Notes under the pieces: model-generated
The model's input: the letters and a program-made list of their open reading frames with translations, nothing else
Told to the model about the DNA's origin: nothing
Databases searched by the model: none
Position numbers and translations under genes: made by a program
Part shown: in pieces, positions 50,570 through 61,700 of the stretch
Layout of the letters: each line of letters starts with the position of its first letter
How positions within the stretch are numbered: the stretch's first letter is position 1
Origin: Ochotona curzoniae
Taxonomy: Eukaryota > Chordata > Mammalia > Lagomorpha > Ochotonidae
Assembly: GCF_017591425.1 (NCBI RefSeq)
Contig: NW_024465777.1
Location: 62,001 to 126,000 of the forward strand
Direction of reading: 5' to 3'
DNA: 64,000 nt

Positions 50570-51536
50570 GAGGAAAATGAGAAAATTACAACAACATAAT
50601 TTTAAATGACACTCTACTGAATAACTAATGTGTCACTAAATGAAAAAGAAAATAAAAAACCTTCTGGAGGAAAAAGATGCTACTGTATGACCTATGTGTC
50701 ACTGAAGACATTACTATTAAGCAATAAAAATCTTTTTGAAAAAATGAAATTAAAAAGAAAATATCAAAACTGATGAGATGCAGCAAATACAGTTTTGAAA
50801 GGAACATTTATAGCTTCAGGTGCTTCCAAGCAATCTAAATATCTCAGATAAATGATCTAAAAATGCATCTCAAGGACTTACTTAAAAAGAAAAATGAACA
50901 GGTAGCAAGAAATGATAAAAATGACTGGAAATGCTTAATTTAACCTGTAATTTTTTTTTGAACCTGTAATTAATACTGTCTTAGCCCATGTGTTTTGAAA
51001 AATTGAACTTGCATTATTTTTAACATATTGTTTACTCAATGCTATGTCAATTAATTCCATAACATTGTATATTGTTGCTGATGTTATGTTGGGGCTTTTA
51101 ATTGATCGGGATTTTACTCTGTTGGCTCTACCTTCAGACCAGAGAAGGTCTCCCCAAGAAGCTGTTGAACTTATCTGGACAATAAGATGCTGGACTCGAT
51201 GTTTGGTTTATGGTTGCAATGAAGGAATCTCAACTGAACTTGAACTGTGGTTATGCAACAAGGTGGAAGAATCCTCCATGTGGGGAGGGTTATGGGAGGA
51301 GTGGGTGGAATCCCAGGACCTATAAAACTGTATCACATAATACAATGTTATTAACAATAAAAAAATGACTGGAAATAAATGAAATTGAATCTAAAAGACT
51401 GCAAATTACAATAAGAATGAGACATTTCTTAACAAGATGAGCAAAACAAACTTTTAGCCAAACTAGCAGAGAAAAGCAAGAGAGAAAAAACAAATAAAAT
51501 GAGAGATGAAAAAGAAAACATCCTAAGAAACTAATT
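50570..51536 (+). mobile_element. LINE-1 ORF2 remnant interrupted by a LINE-1 3' end
   Basis: Outer element: 50,570-50,932 and 51,377-51,536. Conceptual translation of its right half keeps pieces such as LLAKLAEK and NKMRDEKENI, typical of the ORF2 segment before the reverse transcriptase core. Inner element: 50,933-51,360, a plus-strand LINE-1 3' end with its A-tail, flanked by AAAAATGACTGGAAAT at 50,917-50,932 and 51,361-51,376. Confidence 0.75.
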
Positions 51537-51539
51537 ATG

Positions 51540-52040
51540 TGATTATCTTCCTGCTGAATGGATCCATCATTTTTCTTAATATTTTTTGCTTAAAAGCCTA
51601 TATATTATCTCATGGAAGAACAGCTACTTCAGCCTGTTTTTCTTTTGCATTAGCCTGGGATATCTTTTTCCATTTTTCACTTTCAGTTTCTGTATATCTT
51701 TGTTAGTGAGATTTGTCTCATGTAGGGAACAGATAGATGAATTTTTTTTGATGCAGTCCGCAACCCTATGACACTTGGTGGATGAATTTAAGCCATTTAC
51801 ATGCAGCATTAATATTGATAGGGTTAACATTGATAGGTCCTGTCAATTTAGCCATGGGTTGTTCATTGTTTGATTTAGTCTTCTTTTAATGTTTTATTTG
51901 GCTGTTCTCCACATTTCCCTTTGGTTTTGGTAAGTGCTATTGCTTTCCTCTGTCAATAGGACATCTTTGAGTATCATTTGTAGGTCAGGTCTAGAAGACA
52001 TGCATTTTTGAGCTTTTTTTTTTTTTTTTTTTTTTTTTTT
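51540..52040 (-). mobile_element. Antisense LINE-1, ORF2 N-terminus remnant
   Basis: On the minus strand, 51,830 to 51,624 reads as the start of LINE-1 ORF2 (NGLNS, then K.HR.AD.IKK and LHETNLT), the endonuclease domain. It is a fragment, not a working gene. An uninterrupted run of 27 T at 52,014-52,040 bounds it. Confidence 0.7.
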
Positions 52041-52114
52041 ACTGTGGAAGAATTTTCCTCTACGAAAAAGCTCTTGAGAGCTCAGCTACAGGGGGCACAG
52101 TAGTAGGAATGAAT

Positions 52115-54057
52115 CAATGAATGAGAGATAATGTGTTCTCTCTCTCTCTCTCTTTCCCACTTTCCCTCTTTCCTTCCCTCATTCTGTCTCTCAGTTTTTA
52201 AGTGTGTGTATGTTGATTTAGTGTAGTAGTTAAAATGCCTTTTGAGAGCTGCCACTATGGCACAGCCTGTTAAGCTGTAACATGCATTGCCAAATCCTAT
52301 CTAGATATCAGTTCAAGTCCAGGCTGCTTAACTTCTGATCCAGTTACGTATCAATGCACCTGAGAAAGTAGTAGAGTATGATTCAGTTCCCTGGAACAAT
52401 TGTATTTATGTCCCAACTCTCACTGTTGGGTGCTGCATCTTATGTATGTAGCCTTCCCTTATCCCTAGCTTTCATGCAACTCAGTAGGTGTGATAGCCTA
52501 TCTCAGCATGACCTGCACCCCCTCCTGAATCCCAAAGCGGTCAGTGTGCTATGGTTTGGCCTAGCCATGTTTGGTCCTGCTTGGTTGATCTAACCCTCCA
52601 ACCCACACATGTGCCAACAAATGGAGCATCCTTGCCAGGCTTGACCAACACCCAGCCCTGACTCAAATGCTCTTCAGTAAGAGCTACAGTCCACCAGGGA
52701 AGTTTCCTACTTTTCCCCACCAGGCTCATTTCCAGACCTAGATTTCACACATGCCAGCAGGTGCTAGTCCCTTACCCAGCACAGTCTACTTCTCTCCCTA
52801 TCCCCCACTCAGCCTTTGTGAGTGGTTGTGGATGTTGTGCCCTAATCTGACCCATACCCAGTTCCTTGGTGTGCCTGTGGTTGTTGCAACTTGGAACAGC
52901 CTGCCCTGTACTTATGAGTGTTAGTGAGTTTCATGGTCATGCCTTCAATCAAATCGGTGGATATTGGGGTTCCACAGGAGTGAGCTTAAAAATAATTGGC
53001 AGAATCTGCCATCCAGATCTGGTTCCCACATGTGTTGGTTAGTGTCAGAGGACAGCCTAATATTGTCAACCCCTGCCCCAAAACTAACTGGTTGGTACTG
53101 TGGTCTAACCCTTCCAGGCAAGTCCCCCATGCCCCACCACCCCAAGCCTAGTTTTCATGTGCACTGATACATAGTGATCAATACCAATAAGCCCAGCTTA
53201 TGTCTTCCATATGGAGAAGAACTGGTTTGGTCCCACATGGGCTTCCACTTTCCTGCCTCCAAAACACTTGGTCTCAGCTTGCTTGTTTACCTGCCAGTGC
53301 AGTAGCCTGGTTGGTAGAAGTCCTCCAGAAGTTGCTCTTCACTTGTTACATCTCCCTCATCAGTCCTCCTTCACACACATCTCCATACCCCCTTCCCTGT
53401 GCAACCCACAAGTCCACCATAGAAGTTTCTGTGTAGGTTTCCAAACATGGTCCTCTGTCACTGTATATCCTGGCCTGGGTCCTGCCTGTCTGCCAGGATC
53501 CCACACACATTTGTGGAAAAGTCCCCAGGCCCCTCCACAAAATATTGTAAAAAAGAAGAATTGAAGGCAACTATGCTGGCACATTGATATAGTTATCACA
53601 AATTTGGCATTGACCAGGCCAAAAATGCCTGCCAGCTATCAGCTGCTTTTCTCCAAGCGGTGTAACATTTATCTAGGTAAAATGCAACCTAGGCAGTTGT
53701 CTTCTATAAAGTGTGAGAGGATGGCTACCTAGCTTCTGATCTGACTTCCATGCACATGAGCCTGGGAAAGCAGCCAAATAGGTTTCTGATCCCTGGTACA
53801 ACTGCATCCATGTGGATGATTCCAGCCATGCGGGCTCTGGTTTGCTTCTAATTCCATCTTCTTGCTGATATACACTCTGAGAGGCAGAAGAGGATGGTTC
53901 AAGTAAGTGGGTCACCAAGGAGACCTAGATAAAGTTACAGGTTCTGGTGTCTCCATCGGATCATCTCTGTCACTCTGTCTTTCAAATAAGAAAAATCAAC
54001 TTTTTTTTCAAAACATCGATGGCTTTATTTGAAAGTCAGAGTGCCAGACTGAGAAGA

Positions 54058-54093
<36 letters not shown>

Positions 54094-54615
54094 AAGTTTT
54101 CCATGTGCCAATTTATTCCCAAAATGGCTATTATAGCCATGTTTGGAGTAGGTTGAAATAGGACACGGTCTCCTATGTGTGTTCAAGGACCCCTGCAAGT
54201 GGACCATCATCAGTTGACTTACCATGTGTGCTGGTAGAAAAGAGGTAGGGAAGCAGAGAACCTCTAATCACTACTCATATGGGATGCCAGCATTGCAGAC
54301 CATGACGAGGTAAACCACTGTGGCATGATGCTGACACCATAAATCTTTTTAAAGATTTGTTTTCATTTTATTTTCATGGCATCTAGAGAAGAAGCATATC
54401 CATTAACTGATTCATTCCCTAAATACTTGTAGCAGATGGGACTGATCCAATCCAATGGCTGAATCAATATGGGTTCAATACGGGTCTGGGGTAGCATTGA
54501 CCCAGATATATGAGCCGTTGTATTCTGGTTCTTGAGGTACACATTGGCAGGAAGCTGGAGTCAGAAGGAGAGTTAGGACTCAAACACTGACACTCTAAAG
54601 TGAACAAGGGTTGCT
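52115..54615 (-). repeat. Duplicated upstream block of unit D
   Basis: Repeats 31,490-34,040: SINE debris, inverted GC-rich tandem repeat (about 52,380-53,570), SINE piece (53,590-53,990), and two minus-strand SINE pieces with a (GA)n run at 54,059-54,090. The left edge is the visible start of C/D homology. Confidence 0.6.
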
Positions 54616-54869
54616 CTCTGTTCTTCCTTTATCATGTGGAACATGTACCTCTTCCATAGCTGGCTTTCATTTTTTCTTCAGGATGAAATGAACATGTAAC
54701 TCAGCTCAAATGTCACCCTCTCTAGATCCCCAATTAATTACCGCCATTCTTCTCCAATTTCCTGTGCTTTATCTACTCCGTTACAGTGATCCCTAATGCT
54801 GAGCACAGCCTGTACTGATTTCTGTTGATGTATAAATGTCTCCCCTATTGGAATCAACCCCTTGAAGGG

Positions 54870-55195
54870 TCTGGCCCAGCACTATGGTATAATGGGCTGT
54901 GCCTCACCTGTGGTACTTCATCCTACAAGGGCACCAGTTTGGAGTCCCATTGCTCCACTTCTCATCCAGCTCTGCTTAAGTGCTGGAAAAGCAGTGGAGA
55001 ATGTCCCAGGACCTTGGGGTCTGCACTCACTTGTAAGACTCGGAAGAAGCTTGTGGGTTTTGGTTTAGAGCCATTGTAACTCCAGCCATTGCAGCCATTT
55101 TGGTCATGAACTAGAATAGAGAAAAAATATATATAGTTTCTACAAATTTCTGTAACCTGCCTTTCCAACAGAAATAAATAACTCACTAAAAAAAC
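54870..55195 (+). mobile_element. C-repeat SINE, unit D upstream
   Basis: Orthologue of 34,285-34,605, with extra bases in its head (GGGCACCAGTTTGGAG) that the unit C copy has lost. Confidence 0.7.
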
Positions 55196-55424
55196 AGCCT
55201 CTAGAAGGGCAGGGACTGTGTATTCTGATTCCTGCATCCCGAGGACAGGACCAAATTTATGTAGAGCAGGTGCTGATGAGGTCTCTTTATTGAAGTGGAT
55301 ACAATTATTGATCTCACGTTAGAGATGTGAAACCTGAGACTCAGAGAAATGAAGCTGTGGGGCCAAGGTCTTAAGGCTGGGAGGTGACCCAGGCAGGGTG
55401 TGAATCTAGGTTGGAGGGTTCCAA

Positions 55425-55726
55425 CACCTGTGTTCTTTCCTGAAGGAGGTGATGTGTTCTGATGCCAACTTTCCATCTTGTTCCCCTATTATCAGTTGGT
55501 AACCCTGTGTGAACTGTGCAACCAGATGCTGCAGGGAGCCCTTGTTTCTTCCATTGGCTGTCAGTCCTCCATGTGCAGAGGGAGGATTTTGTGGCCTTGG
55601 GCTGTGAGAGATCTTGTGCTGCACCATCTGTTCTGAATCAGACCCAAGTCCAGCCCCTTCTATCAGCCTTGGCCTTATATTGGAACCCAGGTTCCATAGT
55701 TTGCTGCATTCATGTCCAAACTCACC
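55425..55726 (+). promoter_or_regulatory. Unit D promoter region
   Basis: TATATT is at 55676-55681, 51 bases before the chosen ATG. The E-box is changed to CATCTG at 55625-55630. The CACCTG plus TTCTTTCC pair is kept at 55425-55440. Differs from the unit C promoter by only about 6%, so the pseudoprotease gene keeps an apparently working promoter. An in-frame ATG lies at 55712. Confidence 0.6.
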
Positions 55727-58700
55727 ATGCTGCAGCTGCTGACTTCCTTCCTCCTTGTGGCCCTGGGTAAGCCCTCAGTATGATCTCCCTGTGCTGTTCT
55801 GGATCAGGAATCCAAACTCGTTCCATGCCTTGTGTACTTTGATTGCTGTACTGGCTTCCACAGGAAGTATCTCAGCATGTACCTGGGACACAGAAGAGGG
55901 GGCTTTTATCTGGGATCTGAGGTGGGGAGAGATGAGGAAGCATGGGATTGCCCAGAATGAGGAGAATGACTTGTAGCAGCAGCAAGGGCTGTGGAAGTGA
56001 TCCTTAGTGCAAAAATTCAACAAAATTGAGTGGTTGAATCTGGCTCTGTGCTTAGACTGTGATTGAGTGGAATTTCCACTCTCTGCTGAATGCTCAAACT
56101 GTCCACTCACACTCTCTACCCTGCTCCATAGCCAGTAGTCTACTGTGTCTCATTACACTGCAGTTCAGGAGCATCCCTCTGAGCAGCCTCCCTAGCTGAC
56201 CGTCCTGGCAGCAGATAACAGTTGCTGAGTGGTTGCTTACAGTTTGATCAGCTGGATACTCTGGGATTTTCCTCCTATGATCTCATGTCATTCTCATCAC
56301 TTCTGCACAAGGTCTGTAGTGTTATTGTTCCCATTTTAGAGACTGAAAGATAATCCTGAGAAAAGTAAACTAATCAACAAGATGTCGGCTGTTTCTTCTT
56401 GTTTAAGATTTATTTATTTTAAAGTTAAAACGCAGAATTTTGTAAAGAAAGGAGAGACAGAAAGAGATCTTTCACATATTGGTTCACACCCCAAATGGCT
56501 GAACAGCTGAGCTGGGTTGATCTGAAGTCAGGAGCCTGAAGCTTCTTCTGGTTCAGCAATGTGTGTGCAGGTGCCAAGGACTTCAGAAACCTCTACTGTG
56601 GTCCCACATGTTAGGTAAGGGGTTGGTTTGGAAGTGGAGCAACTTGGACATGAATAATTGTCCGTAAGAGAAACTGGCACTTGCAGGAGGCAGATTACTT
56701 GTTATACCACCACACTTGCCCACCAGGCTGGCATTTGAAACCAAGATGTCTTTAATTGAAAGCATCAGCTATGTGAGCAATATGTTTCTGATGTAGTTTA
56801 TTCCAGAGGTAGAAAGAGACACAAGCATACAGTCATGTATATCCCATGCTTGAGTTCATTCTGCAAGTGCCTGCCTGAGGCCTGTCCCAGTGGATCCTGG
56901 GACCCAACTGTTGCCTGTTAGGGTACATGTCAACAAGGAGACAGAATTGGAAATGGAGCCTTAATGCAAAGCCAGGTACTTGTCATGTTTCATGGGCTGT
57001 CATAGCTGCAAGTCCAAGTGCCTGTCCCAAGGTCCCATTCTCTGTGAATGCAATCATCATTGCGAGCATTTTATTCTAAGGGTCAACTTCCTCCATCCTT
57101 TTGTTTACACAGGCTACATTTTTATTTCTACTTTGCATCCTATGTCTCTGAAAAGCCCTTTTCTAGTCCCAGTGCTCGCTGTTGCTAGGTGGCTGCTAAG
57201 GGTCAGAGAGGGAAAGGGGCTTGCACAGTGTCACACAGAATGTGTGTGGCATGTTAGGATTGAAACCCTGACCCCCTTTCCTGTTGGATCACCTTTGTCT
57301 GCTTGCCGCTCTCCTCTCTAGCTTCATGCTCACAGCCAACAATCAACATCCCCTCCAGCCACTTCTCCAACCCCTCCAGCCGTGATGTGGATTGTTATCC
57401 TGTAAATCCCACCAACAAGTATCCCTGGCAGGTAAGAGCAACACCAGCTGCACAGACCACCCACTGTGGGCTCTGGACACCAAGTGCTGATTGCAAGGCC
57501 TTCATTGTTGACCTGATAGCTCCTCCTCCAATACCCACTTTACCACCCAAGATTCTAGAGCCCTGGAAAAGGCAGCTTTACCTGAATGTTCTACCTGCTG
57601 CCCCCGCAATCCTCACTGGACAGTTTGCAAATCAGCTGCATCTGAGGCAGAAGGAGGGCTTTACTCGAGGGACTGATGCTGTGATAGAGGAATCCAGGCA
57701 GTGTGTGGAGGCAGATGTGGGGACTCAGTTCTGGACTCTCAGTTCCTGGAGTCCCACAGCAGGGCTCTGAGATCTGGAGCACAGAGAGTGAGTAGTTGCA
57801 ATTGGGCAGTGTAGGGCAGCAGTGAGAACAAAGCTTGCTATGTTGTGGAGCACAATAGCCATTAGCCTCATGTAGATATTTAATTGTGAATAAAATAAAT
57901 TCAATAATGCTCAACAATCAGTTCCTCAATTCAGCCCCATTCTAAGTGTCCTAGAATCAGCTGTGGCCAGTGATTCCCATCCTGGACAGCAGAGGCATAG
58001 GACATTTCTGTAGGCCTGAATATTTTCTGGAGCAGGATCTGTAAGCCTGTTCTTGAAGAAACAGAGTTGAGAGCTGTAGCCCTGTCAGCCACGTGCCTCC
58101 TCCAGCAGTGACTTAGCCCTGCCATTGCAGCAGGAAGGCAGACAGAGAGCATGTATGCCTGAGTGAGTGGCCTGTGTGCAGCCAGTATCTGTGTACACAC
58201 AGACCACCGCCAGCCTGGGGCTACGAATCACATTTTGCCATCCTTGTTCTCCAGGGAGATTTGAGAATCTAAATGTGTAGGAAATGAGAATGGAGGCAAA
58301 GGAGTTGGTGAAATTTTGCTTAGGAAGCTCCAGGAGGTCATGGGTTGAGGTGCCCGAGAGTGGAGCCTGGGAATGCAGTGTGTCTTGGGGACTGTCGGGG
58401 ACATGAGGATTTGGGGCTTTCCTAGAGGGCAGGGAATGTGGGAATCTTCAGGAGCTCCCAGGGTCTGGGGCGGGTAAACTGGAGAGTCAAGTCTGATCCC
58501 TTTGGACAATTGAACTGGTATGCGTGCAGCACACTGCACATCTCAGTGGGGCTCTGGTGTTTTGTGTGAATGGCACCTTTTCTAGTTCAGTGCACAATCT
58601 ACCATGCAAGCTTCGCTATGGACCTCAACTTACACAATTGTTTTTGTCTGGGTTCCAGGTTGTTGTGCTATTCGAAACCAGTCCCGGTGGTGATATAGAG

Positions 58701-61700
58701 TTAATATGTGGCGGGTCACTCATTGAACGGAACTGGGTCCTGACAGCTGCCCACTGCTTCCCGTGAGTTCTCCTACTGTTCCCCTCCTCTCCTGGTCTTT
58801 GTCTCTGTGAGACATAGGCAACCCGGGCCAGTGGGTGGCTTTGGGAGGTGGACAGTGAAGCCTAGACTGACCATTCCTCTTCTGGCAGTTTCAACGTGAC
58901 ATACTATGTGTTGGTGGGCCAGCCTAGGATAACATTTCCAGTGGATCGAAACCTGCTCATCCGTGTGGAAAGGATCGTCCTGCACCCAGATTATGTTTAT
59001 CCGGTCAAAGGGTGAGTGAGCTCTCAGTCTGGAACCAGGCTCTTGTGTTCTTCCCTTCATGTCCCACTGTTCATCTAGGAGACTCCCAGGGACAGTGGGG
59101 AGGGTGAGCTGTCTGGGCCCAGCTCCCATACACTTGGCAGAGCCTTAGAGAACAGCAGCACCAACCTCCCTTCCTGCACATGGACAGCAGGCCCAGGGAG
59201 AGGCAGGAAGTCCCCCAGGGCTGCTGGGCTCAGTGTCCCTGGTTCTCAGGATTTTCAGGCCCCTTCCCCAAGTCCAAGGTGGGCTGTGCTCAGCAGAGGT
59301 TTCTCCAGCACAGCCTGGGTTCCAGGTTTTGTGGGCCGAGGAGGAGCAGTGGGACTGAGACTAACTCTGTGAGTGTCCCTCCTTGAGTGTCCTGGGCAGT
59401 CTGTGCCCTCTTCTGGGCTTCAGGTTTCCAGTTGTCCCAGGTGACCTGCACCAGGGCTTTGTGATGATGGAGATGGGCAAGGGAGCCCTGCTCAGTCCTT
59501 CACCTGCTATGCAGCTGTGTGTCTTGGAGTTCTTGCCTTTTCTCGTGAGAAAATCACTGGAAAATGCAGAAGCCTCACGAAAGCACTATGGAAGTGAGGG
59601 CCATTTGATGGAAACCTAGCTTATCCCGACCAGGACTTTGGGTATCCAGGTAGACACATGAAGCCATGGAGATGTTCTGAGTGACAGCAGATGAGCAGTG
59701 GCTCCCCCTGTGTTATTTGTGAGGCTCCAGCACCTGCATCTCCTGGAAACCTGCTAAAAATCTTAGACTTCCAGCTTTGTCCTGATCACAGCCTCACAAA
59801 CCTTGGTGTGAGCTCTATATTCTCTGTGTATTTAAAAACTTTTACTCTTATTTTTATTCCTTGAAAGAGAGAGAGATGAAATAAGAGTGAATGGGGGGGG
59901 GGAGAGAGAGAGAGAGAGAGAAAATCTTTCATCATCTGCTGTTTTCCTTCCACAATGCTTATAGCAGCTTGCTTAGGCTGACAAAACACAGGAGGCTGGA
60001 ATTCTCACAGTCACCCCGTGGGTGACTAAAATCCAAACTCTTGAGCTGACACCTGCTAACCCAGTGTGCACATGTAGGAAGCTGGAATGGGAAGCTGAGA
60101 TTGGACTTGCACCTAAGCACTATGATGTATGATGTTGCCATTGTGCCCAAGGCAGATCCCAGAGGGCACTATCACACTGTCCTGTGTGTTCTGATGCAGC
60201 AGGAGTGTGAGGGCTGCAGGTGGAAACAAGGACATTGGCCAAGGGATAGCAGGGACTGAGGAGGGCAGTTTTGGTGGAAACTATCTTAAAACTGGATTTG
60301 GGGCACATAGAAGCAGTAAGGGTCACCCAAGGTTGAAAGTACTTTCTTGGCATTATTTTTCCGTGATACAGTAGAGTGACACCCCTTCTCTAACTCCTCT
60401 TCTTCTTTTCTTCCATTTTTCCATTCCCACAATTTCCTTCATATTATTACAGAAGTGTAGTCCTTTAAAACAGTTACAGGCTTAACATTCTGCTGTTTAA
60501 GTGTGTCATGGCATTTCAGCTATAGGCAATGGTAGAACATAAATTGTCAAGATACATTTAACATTTTATTGGTAGTTCTTTTTTCAATTTTAATGATCCA
60601 TATTAAAACATATCCCCACTTCATGGTGTGCATATATCTGTCATATACTTTATCTATGTGATTTTATACACACATATATGTATATACACAAATATATTTT
60701 GTATGTATACATATATACACATATGTTTGCCCTATATCAGAGACTATGTATGGCATTAGTTGTTAGGAGGCTGGCTTTTTTTAAACTAAGCATAATAATC
60801 CTCACTTGAGATCCCTTTATTGTGCTTATAGAATTTCATTCTTTTTAAAAGCTGTGTGGATAGATTCACCACATTTTCTTTATCCTACCCACTTTTGACA
60901 TGCATCTGTCTGTTTCCATGTTTTTTTTTTTTTGTTTGTTTTGGAGTGTGCTGCTATAAATAAAAATGCAGGTTGCCTTTTTGCATGCATATTTCACTGA
61001 ATTTGGTATTTTCCAAGAGTCAGATTGTCTGGTTATGTGGTAGATAAAGTTGCAATTGTCTGAGAAATCTCCATAGTGATTCCATATTGTCTGTATTAAT
61101 ATATGCTCCTACCCACAATGCAGTAGGGTAAGTTTCCCCTCAAATACTTGCCAGAAGGTGTTGTTAGTAGATTTGTGTGGGTAGGATATTCTGCAGGTAT
61201 GATGTCTTTGAACAAAGGTCTGGGATGGGACCTGGTCCCATTGGAGGACCAGGCTCTACATGACCCTTCTGTCCCCACAGCTTTGACATCGCCCTGGCAA
61301 GGATAGACCGCTGTGTTGAGCTGACGGAGGACATCCAGCTTGCCAGGTTGCCTCGTCTTGGCTACGTGACACCAGATTTGACAGAATGTTCCGTCATTGG
61401 CTGGGGCGTAAAAATCCGTACGTACTGGCCAGGGAGAGGAATATAAACAGAGGGCCTGGGGGGCCAAGGCCAATGATGCAGTGCTGCACAGTGCATACAG
61501 AATGGCAGGGCTGCTGGGAGGGGAGTCCCAAATAGATCGGAATAGCTGTGGGCTTTGAATGCTGCACTTCTGGTAATCAGCCATACTCCAGACCAACACC
61601 CATTGCTACCTGTTCCTACAGCTGAGGATCCAGCCACATTCGTTCTAGAGGAGGGGCTGCTGCCTGTGCTGGACAATAAAATCTGCTCTCAGTCAGATTT

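Noticed and set aside
51624..51830. Minus-strand frame resembling an endonuclease
   Set aside because: It is the N-terminal remnant of LINE-1 ORF2, without the remaining 1,000 or so residues; it is recorded as a mobile-element fragment, not a gene.
57303..57770. A 155-codon open frame across unit D exon 2
   Set aside because: It begins in the intron, contains exon 2 in its coding frame, then runs through the GTAAGA donor into intron 2. The family exon structure explains it better.
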